A DNA stretch of 64,000 nucleotides from Bacteroidota bacterium (lineage in GTDB: Bacteria > Bacteroidota > Bacteroidia > B-17B0 > Aurantibacillaceae). The position numbers were made by a program, and so were the translations under genes. Positions 47,108 to 58,100 of the stretch are shown here, one piece after another. The notes under the pieces were generated by a model. The model saw only the letters and a list, made by a program, of their open reading frames with translations. It searched no databases and was not told where the DNA came from. The stretch is taken from positions 62,001 through 126,000 of the forward strand of contig JAUXTT010000004.1 in NCBI GenBank assembly GCA_030684395.1, given 5' to 3'. Position 1 is the first letter of the stretch; every line of letters starts with the position of its first letter.

Positions 47108-47176
47108 AAGAAAAATCTTTGTGGACCTTTGTGTAATCCCGATAGCTATCGGGATTTGCGTCCTTTGTGGTTAAAA
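47108..47176. repeat. Dispersed CTTTGTGG repeat with embedded TCCCGATAGCTATCGGGA palindrome (47137-47154)
   Basis: ATCTTTGTGGACCTTTGTGTAA[TCCCGATAGCTATCGGGA]TTTGCGTCCTTTGTGGTTAAAA. Confidence 0.85.
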
Positions 47177-47215
47177 GCTGATGTCCGCATATTCTAAATT
47201 ACTACATTTGTTTCC

Positions 47216-47719
47216 ATGTCTGACACACTGAGTTTTCAATTCGCAAATTTTTCCGACCTCGAAAAAATTGTGAGTACATACAATGCAAGTATTCCTGCGA
47301 AGCTTGCAACTGCTGATCTTGTGCCTGTTTCGATAGAGAGTAAAGTTGCCTGGTTCAATGAACATAACGAAACTACACGCCCTTTATGGTTGGTTCATTC
47401 AGGCGATCAATACATGGGTTGGATCAGTTTCACCAGCTTTTATGGCAGACCGGCATACAACAAAACAGTGGAAGTAAGTATCTATTTGGAGGAAGATGCA
47501 AAAGGAAAAGGCCTGGGTAAATTGTGTTTACAATTTGCAATGGAGGAAGCAAAAAAACGTGAGATCAAAACATTGTTGGGTTTTATCTTCGGGCATAACG
47601 AACCAAGTTTGCGTTTGTTCTATTCTTTAGGCTTCGAAAAATGGGCGAAATTACCTGAAGTAGCCGACATGGAAGGTGTTTGGCGCGACCTCATAATTCT
47701 TGGAAAGAAAGTTGAATAG
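47216..47719 (+). CDS. GNAT family N-acetyltransferase (phosphinothricin acetyltransferase-like)
   Basis: VEVSIYLEEDAKGKGLGKLCLQFAMEEAKKREIKTLLGFIFGHNEPSLRLFYSLGFEKWAKLPEVADMEG. Confidence 0.9.
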   Translation: MSDTLSFQFANFSDLEKIVSTYNASIPAKLATADLVPVSIESKVAWFNEHNETTRPLWLVHSGDQYMGWISFTSFYGRPAYNKTVEVSIYLEEDAKGKGLGKLCLQFAMEEAKKREIKTLLGFIFGHNEPSLRLFYSLGFEKWAKLPEVADMEGVWRDLIILGKKVE

Positions 47720-47809
47720 TTCATTGAGTCGAATAGTTTATTAGTTAAATTTGGGAGACAAATTCGTGATTGTAAAAAATCACAATTGGAAATAAATCAG
47801 AAATTAAAG

Positions 47810-49027
47810 ATGTCAGCATCCAGTATAAAATGTCCTAATTGTGGAACTCAGTTTGAAGCAACCGATGCATTCAGGGATGAAGTGCAACGTGAGTTGAATT
47901 TAAAAGCGAAAGACTGGCAGGCAAAAAAGGAAGAGGAATACCGCAAAAAGGAAGAAGCCTTTCAGAATGAATTGAAAGTTTCATTAGATAAACAAAAGGC
48001 AGATATAGAAGCCGCTATCCGTAAAAACGTTTCCGGTGATTTTGAGAATCAATTGAAAATGCTCAAAGAAGCCGATGAAGAGAATAAAGAAAAACTAAAA
48101 GCTTCCCGTGAAAAAGAATTGGAATTCATGAGGAAAGAAAAGGCTTTCAAGGATAAAGAAGCAGAGTTGGAAATTATTTTACAAAAGAAATTACAGGAAG
48201 AAAGAACTTCTCTTCAGGAGCAAATCCGTAAACAAGAACAAGAGAAAAACGCGATAAAAGAAAACGATTTTCAGTTAAAACAAAAAGAATTCGAGAAGCA
48301 GATAGAAGATCAGAAAAAACTGATCGATGAAATGAAACGCCGCGCAGAGCAGGGCAGTATGCAGTTGCAGGGAGAGGTGCAGGAACTGGCTTTGGAAGAA
48401 TTATTAAGAGGTACATTCCCATTCGATACTATTTCTGAAGTTGGAAAGGGAGTTCGAGGTGCAGATGCAATTCAAACTGTCAGAAATAAACAGGGACAAG
48501 AGTGCGGAAAAATAATTTACGAAAGTAAACGCACTAAAGCGTTCAGTAACGACTGGATAGAAAAATTAAAAGCTGATATGCGTTCGCAGCAAGCTGATGT
48601 AGCTGTGTTGGTTACCGAAGTATTGCCAAAAGATATGGAAGTATTCGGAGAAAAAGACGGAGTTTGGATCTGTCGTTTCTCTGAAGTAAAAGCTTTATCT
48701 TATTTACTACGCGATGGAATTCTGAAAATTTTTGCTGCAACATTATCACAGGAAAACAAAGGTGATAAAATGCATATGTTGTATAATTACCTTACCAGTA
48801 ATGAGTTTTCAGAACAATGGAAAGCTATTCGTGAGGGATTTATGAGCATGAAAATTTCTATACAAAAAGAACGTGATGCCATGGAAAAATTGTGGAAGGC
48901 ACGCGAAAAGCAACTGGAAAAAGTAATGCTGAATGCGGCACACATAAAAGGTTCTGTAGAAGGTATAGCAGGGCAGGATTCAGTAAATTTAAGTTTAACC
49001 GATGATGAAAATTTATTATTAGAATAG
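47810..49027 (+). CDS. DUF2130-type protein
   Basis: N-terminal IKCPNCGTQFE, central coiled coil, C-terminal FPFDTISEVGKGVRGADAIQTVRN...CGKIIYESKRTKAFSNDWIEKLKADM. Confidence 0.85.
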   Translation: MSASSIKCPNCGTQFEATDAFRDEVQRELNLKAKDWQAKKEEEYRKKEEAFQNELKVSLDKQKADIEAAIRKNVSGDFENQLKMLKEADEENKEKLKASREKELEFMRKEKAFKDKEAELEIILQKKLQEERTSLQEQIRKQEQEKNAIKENDFQLKQKEFEKQIEDQKKLIDEMKRRAEQGSMQLQGEVQELALEELLRGTFPFDTISEVGKGVRGADAIQTVRNKQGQECGKIIYESKRTKAFSNDWIEKLKADMRSQQADVAVLVTEVLPKDMEVFGEKDGVWICRFSEVKALSYLLRDGILKIFAATLSQENKGDKMHMLYNYLTSNEFSEQWKAIREGFMSMKISIQKERDAMEKLWKAREKQLEKVMLNAAHIKGSVEGIAGQDSVNLSLTDDENLLLE

Positions 49028-49083
49028 TGACTCTTAAAATAATTTTATAAATAATTAATTTTACTTTTCTCTCTGTGTAACTC

Positions 49084-49097
49084 TCCGCCGCAGCGGA
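49084..49097. repeat. TCCGC-CGCA-GCGGA hairpin embedded in a CTCTGTG-type repeat
   Basis: CTCTGTGTAACTC[TCCGCCGCAGCGGA]TTCCTCAGTGAGCTCTGTGTTAAAA versus 36480-36524. Confidence 0.75.
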
Positions 49098-49132
49098 TTC
49101 CTCAGTGAGCTCTGTGTTAAAAGTGTTAGAAA

Positions 49133-49837
49133 ATGTCGAAACTTGTTATAGTCCCCACACCTATTGGAAACCTTGAAGACATTACTCTTCGGGCTATTCG
49201 TATTTTAAAAGAATGTGATCTTATCCTTGCTGAAGATACAAGAACAAGCAGTCATTTGCTAAAGCACTTAGAGATTCACAAACCGCTTAAATCATATCAT
49301 CAGCACAACGAACATAAAATTCTGGAAGAACTGATTACTGATTTGCAACAAGGAAAAAAAATTGTTTTAATCTCCGATGCAGGAACTCCTGCAATTTCGG
49401 ATCCCGGATTTTTATTGGTTCGCGAGTGTTTACGAAACGGAATTGAAGTGGAGACATTGCCCGGAGCAACAGCATTTGTACCCGCTTTGGTTAATTCGGG
49501 CTTTCCATGTAATGAGTTTGTTTTTATGGGATTTCTTCCACAAAAAAAAGGAAGATTCACCAAATGGCAACAACTTAAAGATGAAGAACGTACTTTTATT
49601 TTGTATGAATCCCCTTACCGTTTAATAAAATTACTGGAAGAGATAAAAGATAATTTAGGTGAGCAGCGCAGAGTTTCTGTTTCTCGCGAACTCTCAAAAA
49701 TGTTTGAAGAAAATAAACGCGGAACAGTAGTTGAAGTATTGGAGCATTTTAAAAAGAAAACCATTAAAGGGGAGATCGTAGTTGTAGTAGAAGGTAAATC
49801 TGAAAACAAACATGAAGATGTCGAAGAAGAAGCTTAG
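49133..49837 (+). CDS. rsmI: 16S rRNA (cytidine(1402)-2'-O)-methyltransferase
   Basis: LVIVPTPIGNLEDITLRAIRILKECDLILAEDTRTS, SDAGTPAISDPG. Confidence 0.97.
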   Translation: MSKLVIVPTPIGNLEDITLRAIRILKECDLILAEDTRTSSHLLKHLEIHKPLKSYHQHNEHKILEELITDLQQGKKIVLISDAGTPAISDPGFLLVRECLRNGIEVETLPGATAFVPALVNSGFPCNEFVFMGFLPQKKGRFTKWQQLKDEERTFILYESPYRLIKLLEEIKDNLGEQRRVSVSRELSKMFEENKRGTVVEVLEHFKKKTIKGEIVVVVEGKSENKHEDVEEEA

Positions 49838-50882
49838 AAACCACAAGAAACACAACGTGGGAGCACCTCCCGGTGAGCTGTATTACTCAGGTGATGTTAC
49901 TGAGAACAAGGTAAAACTTACACTTATTCAATACAACGAATCGGAGTATTTTGAGGCAGAATATTTTGATGTACAAACCATGTATAAAGCCGTTAAACCG
50001 GATTTGATAAAATGGATTAATGTGGATGGTATACATCGAATCGAGATCATTGAAGAAATTGGAAAATTGTATAGCATACATCCACTTACACAGGAAGACA
50101 TTGTTCATGTGGAGTCGCGGCCAAAGTTTGAAGAATACTCAAGATACGTTGTTTCCATTCTTCAGATGTTATATTACGATTCAGGGGTTAGACATGAGCA
50201 TTTGGGAATAGTTTTATTTGAAGATACGGTAATTTCTTTTCAGGAGCCAAGCGGAGGTGATGCTTTCGATCTGATAAGAGCAAGACTTCGTGAGTGTAAG
50301 GGAAGAGTGAGAAAAATGGGACCGGATTACCTTGCTTATGCTTTGGTGGATGCCGTTGTGGATCATTACTTTTTTGTGATCGAAAAACTGGGAGAAAAGA
50401 TAGAAGCTTTGGATGAAACCATCATCAATAATACAAACGGAGATGCTCTTCAAAATATACACGAATTAAAACGGGAAGTATTGTTGGTGCGTAAACTGAT
50501 TTGGCCGGTAAGAGAGATGATATTGAATATGATGCGTAGTGATACCGGCTTAATTGCGGAAACAAATACTATTTACTTGCGTGACGTGCATGACCACATC
50601 AACAGGGTTAACGATACCATTGAACAATACCGGGAGACATTAAACAGTATCATGGAAGTTCACCTTTCCAATAACGCAAATAAGATGAATGAGGTGATGA
50701 AAGCACTTACCATTATTTCAGCAATCTTCATTCCGGTTACCTTTATTGCAGGTGTTTATGGGATGAATTTCGATTACATGCCCGAATTAAGATCTCCTTA
50801 TGGGTATTGGATTACCATTGGAATTATGTTTGTTTTAATGATAAGTATGGGCATCTATTTTAAGAGCAAAAAGTGGTGGTAA
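49812..50882 (+). CDS. corA: Magnesium/cobalt transporter CorA
   Basis: C-terminal two TM helices with FIAGVYGMNFDYMPE (GMN motif); overlaps rsmI by 26 bp. Confidence 0.96.
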   Translation: MKMSKKKLRNHKKHNVGAPPGELYYSGDVTENKVKLTLIQYNESEYFEAEYFDVQTMYKAVKPDLIKWINVDGIHRIEIIEEIGKLYSIHPLTQEDIVHVESRPKFEEYSRYVVSILQMLYYDSGVRHEHLGIVLFEDTVISFQEPSGGDAFDLIRARLRECKGRVRKMGPDYLAYALVDAVVDHYFFVIEKLGEKIEALDETIINNTNGDALQNIHELKREVLLVRKLIWPVREMILNMMRSDTGLIAETNTIYLRDVHDHINRVNDTIEQYRETLNSIMEVHLSNNANKMNEVMKALTIISAIFIPVTFIAGVYGMNFDYMPELRSPYGYWITIGIMFVLMISMGIYFKSKKWW

Positions 50883-50899
50883 AACCCAAATCTTTTCCA

Positions 50900-51003
50900 A
50901 CCATATAAGGCATGTAAGGACATTGAAGGCAAAACCAAATGTCAACATAATTTACTTTTCACCTTCACTAAGCTTATATGAACTTAAATGCCTCATATGG
51001 TTC
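50900..51003. repeat. Long imperfect hairpin element AACCATATAAGGCATGTAAGG...CTTAAATGCCTCATATGGTT
   Basis: Inverted arms; inverted, shortened relative at 63547-63612. Confidence 0.8.
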
Positions 51004-51344
51004 TATTTACTCCACCATTTCACACACATCATTCGGTCTGAGAAAAGCCTCGACTTTTTTTAAACTTAAAATCTGTTAAAACCGGAATTAACCACTTATC
51101 TGAAAAAAGCTACCACTTATCAAATTTATCACCACCACTCATCAACCGGTTCTATCAAAAACACGCTTATTGTCGTAAAATTGTTAAAATATTTAAAAGT
51201 TACAGGTGCTGAGGAAAAAATTAAAATTGGTTATCAGGCAATTAGGAATAATTTGATAATTCATTTGGCTTATTTTAACACGATAAGTATTTTTAGCCCC
51301 TCATATTGGGTACATAGTATAAAAACGATATAAATAGGTAAAGC

Positions 51345-54300
51345 ATGTTAAGAAAAATTTACTTCAGTATTATAGCCACAATTGCCTTAGGTGTTGCAGG
51401 TTTTGCGCAAAATAAAGGAGCTATTAAAGCAACTTTGATTGATGAAAAAACCAAAGAACCATTGGCGTTTGCTAACGTAATTGTAACAAGTAATGGTCAA
51501 CAGGTTGGTACTGGTACCACTGATTTTGATGGGGTTGTTATTATTAAACCACTAGACCCGGGTAAATATAATGTTAAGGCGGTTTACGTTGGTTACAATA
51601 AAAAAGAGATGAGCGGTGTGCAGGTTTTTGCCGATAAAACTGCTTATGTAAATATTGGATTGATAAATGATGGCGGTGTTCAATTGGATGAGGTGCAAAT
51701 CATTTCTTATACTGAGCCTTTAATCGATCCGGATACTAAATCGGGTGGTACAGTTACTCGTGAGGAGTACCAAAATATGGCAACGAAAAACATTAACTCG
51801 GTTGCATCTACAACAGCAGGTGTTTATCAGGAAGATGAAGGAGATGCGGTAAATGTACGCGGAGCCCGTTCTGGTAACACTCAGATTTTTATTGACGGAG
51901 AAAGAGCTATTGGAACATCTGGAATTCCTCAGCAAGGTGTTGAACAAGTGAGCGTAATTTTAGGTGGTTTACCTGCACAGTATGGTGATGCTACCGGTGG
52001 TGTTATCAGTGTTACAACACGCGGCCCTCAGCCAAAATTCTTTGGTGGTGTTGAAGCAATTTCTTCTCAAATCACCGATAAATACGGATATAACTTTATT
52101 GGATTTAGTGTAGGCGGACCAATCTGGTCTAAAAAGGACTCAACAGGTGCAAAAAAGCCAAAAATTGGTTTCTTCTTAGCCGGTGAGGCTTTCCGCGAAA
52201 AGGATCCTGATCCTTCTGCGGTTGGAGTTTATACTGTAAACGACGAAAAATTAGCTGAGATTACAGCTAAGCCACTAATTAAGCAAGAAGATGGTAGTTT
52301 TTTACCTGCTGCTACATTTATTACAAAAGATGATATGGTATTGTTGAAAGCAAGACCAAACGTTGCTAAAACATCTTTCCGTGTGAACCCTAAAATTGAT
52401 TTCAAAATTACAGATAACTTAAACATAACTTTAGGTGGTTCATGGGATTATAACAAGCAGCATGCTTATAGCAGAAACAACTCTATGTTCAATGCTGAAA
52501 ACAATGCTTTTGTAACAAGAAATGTATGGAGAACCTATGTTAGACTTCAACAAAAATTCGGTAAGTCAAATGTCTCTGAAGAAGAAAAATCTCAGTCAGT
52601 TGTAAAAAATGCATATTTGAGTTTTCAGGTAGGTTATCAGAAAAATAAAGAAATTAGTGAGGATGATACGCATAAAGATAAATTTTTCAGATATGGTTAT
52701 GTGGGTAAATTTAACACTTATGCAAGCACTGCATTAGAAGTTGATACCATCCGCACAGTTTATTACGATCAAAACGGAGATGGAATTACTGATACTGTAA
52801 ACCTTGATCCAAATACTGCTCAAAATGGTGAACTTGTTTATTATAACGTTTCACCAAGTGATTCATTGGTAACCTTTACCCCACAGTCAAGTCCTTACAA
52901 TCAATCAATGACCAACTACACCACTCAATTCTTTGATGAGTTTGGTTATCCTGTAAATAGTGTTTATCAGGTTTATGGTTTAGGTGGTAATATTAACGGA
53001 TTACCGGGGCAAACAATCCATTCATTGTATACGCCTTCCGGAAATCAGTATGTAGGATACGTTAAAAACGACGAGTCGATTTTCAGGATTACAAGTAGTT
53101 TCTCTGCTGATATTAAAAATCATGCTTTAATGGTTGGTTTTGAGTTCGATCAAAGAGATTACAGAAACTTTACAGTAAACAATGCAGTAGGTTTGTGGCA
53201 GTATGCACGCCAATTAACTAACCAGCAATTTGCAACACTTTCATCATCATCATTTACAATTGATACAACAACTGCAGGGGATATAGTTGTGAACTATGCC
53301 CCTGATTATACACAAATTTCTAATTTCCACTACAGTTTGATGGACAAGTTCGGATATTCAAAAGACGACAGAATAAATGTAGATGGTTTGGATCCCGATC
53401 AAATGTCGCTTGATATGTTTAGCCCTGATGAATTAGTAGCTGCAGGTTATAACCTTGTTGCAGCTTATGGTTACGATTATTACGGAAACAGATTAAAGAA
53501 AAATGTAACTTTTGATGATTTCGCTACGCAAACCAAGAAAAATGCCAGAGGGGAAGATGAATTTACCAGAGCAGTTGGCGCATTTAAACCCGTTTACATG
53601 TCAGGTTATATTCAGGATAAATTCGACTTCAAGGATATGAAATTTAACATTGGAGTTAGGATTGATAGATACGATGCGAATCAAAATGTATTAGCTGACA
53701 GGTATTTATTAAAACCTGCTTATACAAGAGGAGAAATGACTGCTCAGCAGGATTATAAAAATGTAACTGGTCTTTCTTTGGCTCAGGGAGTTCCTGATGA
53801 TGCAGTTGTATATTTTGGAGAAGGTGCCAATGCACAAGGTGCAAACGTTATAGGATACAGATTTGAAAGCACTTGGTACGATGTTAATGGTAACGTTGTT
53901 CAGGATCCAAAAATTATTTTGGCTGCTTCAAACGGTGGCGCTAATCCTGCGTTGAAATTACAGGATCCATTCTACGCTTCTGATTATTCCTATTCTAATA
54001 ACGCCTTTAAGGATTACAAACCACAAATCAATGTAATGCCCCGTGTGGCTTTCTCTTTCCCAATTTCTGACGTGGCAAATTTCTTTGCTCATTACGATGT
54101 ACTTACTCAGCGCCCTTCAGACGCACAAAATCGTTTGGATCCCAATGCTTATTATTATTTTCAACAATGGATTACACAAGGTAACACCTTTAATAATCCT
54201 GATTTAAAAGCTGAAAAAACAATTGATTATGAATTAGGTTTTAACCAGATCTTAAATGAAAAGAAAAGTGCAGCCCTTAAGCTGTCTGCTTTCTACAGAG

Positions 54301-55160
54301 AGTTAAGAAACCAGGTTGCAACTCAGCGTTTAACAGGAGCTTATCCTGCTGATTATATCAGTTACTCAAATCTTGATTTTGGAACTGTAAAAGGTTTCTC
54401 AGTAGAGTTTGATATGAGAAGAAGCGGCGGTTTTACTTTAAACGCTAACTACACTTTGCAATTTGCTGAAGGATCAGGTTCAAGTGCTGACGGAGGATTT
54501 AATCTAGCTAACACTAATCAGCCAAATCTTCGTGTAACCTTACCTTTAGATTTCGATCAGCGTCATACTTTAACAACTACATTAGATTATCGTTTTGGCG
54601 AAGGAAAAGATTACAATGGACCTAAGTACACTAAGAAAAAAGGTGATACTGAGAAAACAGTACAAATCCTTCAAAACGTTGGTGCAAACATGGTATTCCG
54701 TTTAGGTTCAGGTACACCATATACAAGAACTGCTGTTCCATTGTCTGATGTAATGGTTGGTGTTCAGCAAAACACAGTTATTGTAGGTGCATTAAATGGT
54801 TCTTACCTGCCTTGGCAATTCCGTGCTGATATGCGTGTTGACAAGAATTTTGAATTGGAGTTTGGAAAAAGCAAACCGGAAGAAGACAGAAAATCGGTTA
54901 ACCTTAACATATACCTTCAGGTGTTAAACGTTTTCAATAACAAAAACATTGTTAATGTGCATCAGCATACCGGGTCACCTACTGATGACGGATACTTAAA
55001 TTCAGCACAAACCGGGCAACAGTTTATTAATTCAACAGTTGCAATTAATGGAAATGCTTATTTAAATGGTTTTGTTGATCAATACCGTGCTAAATTAAAT
55101 GATGGCACTTATTATAACAGACCAAGAGTAATTCGTGTGGGTGTTTTGTTTGAATTCTAA
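51345..55160 (+). CDS. TonB-dependent receptor with N-terminal carboxypeptidase-regulatory-like domain
   Basis: 1271 aa; KATLIDEKTKEPLAFANVIVTSNGQQVGTGTTDFDGVVIIKPLDPGKY; plug motif DAVNVRGARSGNTQIFIDGERAIG; C-terminal RVIRVGVLFEF. Confidence 0.93.
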   Translation: MLRKIYFSIIATIALGVAGFAQNKGAIKATLIDEKTKEPLAFANVIVTSNGQQVGTGTTDFDGVVIIKPLDPGKYNVKAVYVGYNKKEMSGVQVFADKTAYVNIGLINDGGVQLDEVQIISYTEPLIDPDTKSGGTVTREEYQNMATKNINSVASTTAGVYQEDEGDAVNVRGARSGNTQIFIDGERAIGTSGIPQQGVEQVSVILGGLPAQYGDATGGVISVTTRGPQPKFFGGVEAISSQITDKYGYNFIGFSVGGPIWSKKDSTGAKKPKIGFFLAGEAFREKDPDPSAVGVYTVNDEKLAEITAKPLIKQEDGSFLPAATFITKDDMVLLKARPNVAKTSFRVNPKIDFKITDNLNITLGGSWDYNKQHAYSRNNSMFNAENNAFVTRNVWRTYVRLQQKFGKSNVSEEEKSQSVVKNAYLSFQVGYQKNKEISEDDTHKDKFFRYGYVGKFNTYASTALEVDTIRTVYYDQNGDGITDTVNLDPNTAQNGELVYYNVSPSDSLVTFTPQSSPYNQSMTNYTTQFFDEFGYPVNSVYQVYGLGGNINGLPGQTIHSLYTPSGNQYVGYVKNDESIFRITSSFSADIKNHALMVGFEFDQRDYRNFTVNNAVGLWQYARQLTNQQFATLSSSSFTIDTTTAGDIVVNYAPDYTQISNFHYSLMDKFGYSKDDRINVDGLDPDQMSLDMFSPDELVAAGYNLVAAYGYDYYGNRLKKNVTFDDFATQTKKNARGEDEFTRAVGAFKPVYMSGYIQDKFDFKDMKFNIGVRIDRYDANQNVLADRYLLKPAYTRGEMTAQQDYKNVTGLSLAQGVPDDAVVYFGEGANAQGANVIGYRFESTWYDVNGNVVQDPKIILAASNGGANPALKLQDPFYASDYSYSNNAFKDYKPQINVMPRVAFSFPISDVANFFAHYDVLTQRPSDAQNRLDPNAYYYFQQWITQGNTFNNPDLKAEKTIDYELGFNQILNEKKSAALKLSAFYRELRNQVATQRLTGAYPADYISYSNLDFGTVKGFSVEFDMRRSGGFTLNANYTLQFAEGSGSSADGGFNLANTNQPNLRVTLPLDFDQRHTLTTTLDYRFGEGKDYNGPKYTKKKGDTEKTVQILQNVGANMVFRLGSGTPYTRTAVPLSDVMVGVQQNTVIVGALNGSYLPWQFRADMRVDKNFELEFGKSKPEEDRKSVNLNIYLQVLNVFNNKNIVNVHQHTGSPTDDGYLNSAQTGQQFINSTVAINGNAYLNGFVDQYRAKLNDGTYYNRPRVIRVGVLFEF

Positions 55161-55179
55161 TTGAATAAAAATTATTGAT

Positions 55180-58100
55180 ATGAAAAAGTATAACGGTAAA
55201 TATAAAAAGCAGATTAGTGCCAGCATGATGGCGGTACTGATGTTGGTTTGTTCATCTGTGTTTTCAAGAGAAAATATTGGAGGGGCTCAGAAATTATCAA
55301 ACATTGATAAGGTATTAAGCGGTTGTAGTGCAGGTTCTGCTTATACAGAATTAAAGCTTAACAATGTTAGAACAAGGATATTAACTTGTGGTGATATGTG
55401 GTGGGATTTGAACAGCAACCCAAAGTATGAAGTACCAAAGGGATCCGGTTCTTATGCCAGTTTCGCCGGATCATTGTGGTTTGGTGGGTATGTGGGAACT
55501 GATTTACGTGTTTCTGCAATGACTTACCGTCAGAGTGGTGTGGATTTTTGGCCGGGGCCATTGGATCCGGCAACAAGAGATGTTGATCCTGCTACCTGTG
55601 TTGCTTATGATAAGCACTGGAGATTTAACCGTGCAGAGGCAGACGAGTTTTACACTAAATACGCTCTTCCTACTAAAAATGGGGACGCTGTTGATGCTAC
55701 TTATTCAGTTCCGGCTTGGATAAAAGATTACCCCGGATCCGCTCCTTCTCAATTGGATCGTAATGCTGGAAGTTTATATGCTTATTTAGCACCTTTTGAA
55801 GATGTGGATGGTGATAACGTTTATAGTTGGGAGGTTGGAGATTATCCTCGTTATAACGTAAGTAACACTCAAATTGAGCAAGGACAATGTAAGAGATTGT
55901 TGTTTGGTGATGAAACGCTTTTCTGGGTATTTAACGATAAAGGTAATACCCACTTGGAATCCGGAAGCCCTAACAAAATTGGTGTAGAGATCAGAGCACA
56001 GGCATTTGAATTTGCTACAGGTGATGCCTTGAACGATATGACTTTTTACAATTTCGAGATCATTAACCGTTCTACAGACATCTTAGATTCTACTTACTTT
56101 GCTGTTTGGGTGGATGCTGATTTGGGATATTATAATGATGATTATATTGGTTGTGATGTTGGTCGTGGTTTAGGTTATATATACAATGGAGATAACTATG
56201 ATCAGGATGGTCAGGGTGTTATAGGTTACAAAAACAAACTTCCTGCATTAGGATGTGATTTCTTTCAGGGACCAATTGCAGATAAAGCGGATGGCTTGGA
56301 TAACGATAAGGATGGTTGCACTGATTGTACCTGGCCCATTGATAACGAAACAGGATTAAAAGATACTTTGGCTTCACCGATTAGCGAAGATTCCATTCCT
56401 GAAACTATTAGTATGTCCAAATTTATGTACTATAACAATGACTTCAGTAATATTGGTAACCCTTCGGCTTTGAAGCATTATTATAATTACATGACCGGTT
56501 CATGGAAAAATGATACCCGTGTTCGTTACGATAACGCAGTTGGAACATCTACAGTAACAACCAAGCCAATTTGTGATTATGTATTTCCTGGTAAATCAGA
56601 TTTGACTATTGGTTATGGTGTTGGAGGAACTCCTTCAAATCCAAATACCACTACAACAGAATGGACTGAAAAAACAGCGAATAACTCAGTTGGTGACAGA
56701 AGATTTTTACAATCAGCAGGTAAGTTTACTTTACAACCTGGGGCTATCAACACCATTACTTTTGGTATGCCATTCGTTAGAACCAATTCGGATGATAATT
56801 TCTCTGCGATTCCACTGTTAACTATTGCAGATGATAAAGCCCAGTCTTTGTTTGATAATTGTTTCAAAGTATTGGATGGGCCTGATGCACCTGATTTAAC
56901 TATTCAGGAAATGGAAAATCAGTTCATTGTGTATTTGTCTAACAAAGAAACGTCTAATAACTATGAGTTAAAGAGATATGCTGATATTGACCCAACTATC
57001 ACTCCGATATTTGGTGCAGCTACAGATAGATCTTACCGTTTTGAAGGATATATGGTTTATCAGTTAAAAGATGAAACAGTTTCTGCTTCTGATTTATATG
57101 ATCAAAATAAAGCCCGTTTAGTATTCCAGTCAGATAAGAAAAATGGAGCAGGATTATTGGTTAATTACACCTTAGATCCAACTTTAGGTTTAGTCCCTAA
57201 ATTAATGAATGAGAAAGCAGAAAATGCAGGAATTAAAAACTCATTCGTTCTTACAGAAGATTTATTTGCTGAAGGTGTTAAGAAACTGGTAAACCATAAG
57301 ACTTATTATTTCATGGCGGTTTCGTATGCTTACAATAATTATCTTACTTATAAGGAAGATGTTGCTCCGGGTATTGACTCTACAGGTGCCGATGCTCACC
57401 CTTCAAGTGGTGATTATGCGGGACAGAAAAAGCCATTCCTTCAGGGAAGAAGAAATATAAAAATTTATTCTGCTGTCCCTCACAATATTTCGCCTGAAGC
57501 AGGTGGTACGGTTGTTAACTCTTATTATGGCTACAGTCCAATGGTAAAACGTATTGAAGGACAGGGAAATGGCGGGAATGCATTGGATTTAACCGCTGCA
57601 ACAGTTAATAGTATTTTAAACAGCTCTGATAGCAGAGCCACTGTATTAGAATACGAAAGCGGAAGAGCACCAATTACTGTTAAAGTAGTTGACCCATTAA
57701 AAGTTGTGGAAGGTAACTTTGTGGTAAAAGTAAAAAAAGCAATTGCGAATTTTGATAATACAGGTGATACATTGGTAATGGGTGAAACAACTGATTTGGA
57801 TTCAGGAAAAGTTAAACCTTCTTATAAATTTCAGGTTTCAGGAACTTATACTGATTTTGATGGTTCTTCTGTAACAAAAACATGGGATGCTGATGAAGTT
57901 GTGGAGTTTGGCCAAGAGTTTTTATTGATTGGTAATAATAATACCCCAATTGGTATATCAGTAGCTGTGGCCCAAACAAAGGATCCTAATTGTAATATTT
58001 ATACCGATAAAACTACAACTAATACTCAACTAAATATTGGTTCTGCCGAAGAAGGAGAATTGTTAGAGTCTTCATTGACTTTCGCTAACTCCAGTTTGAA

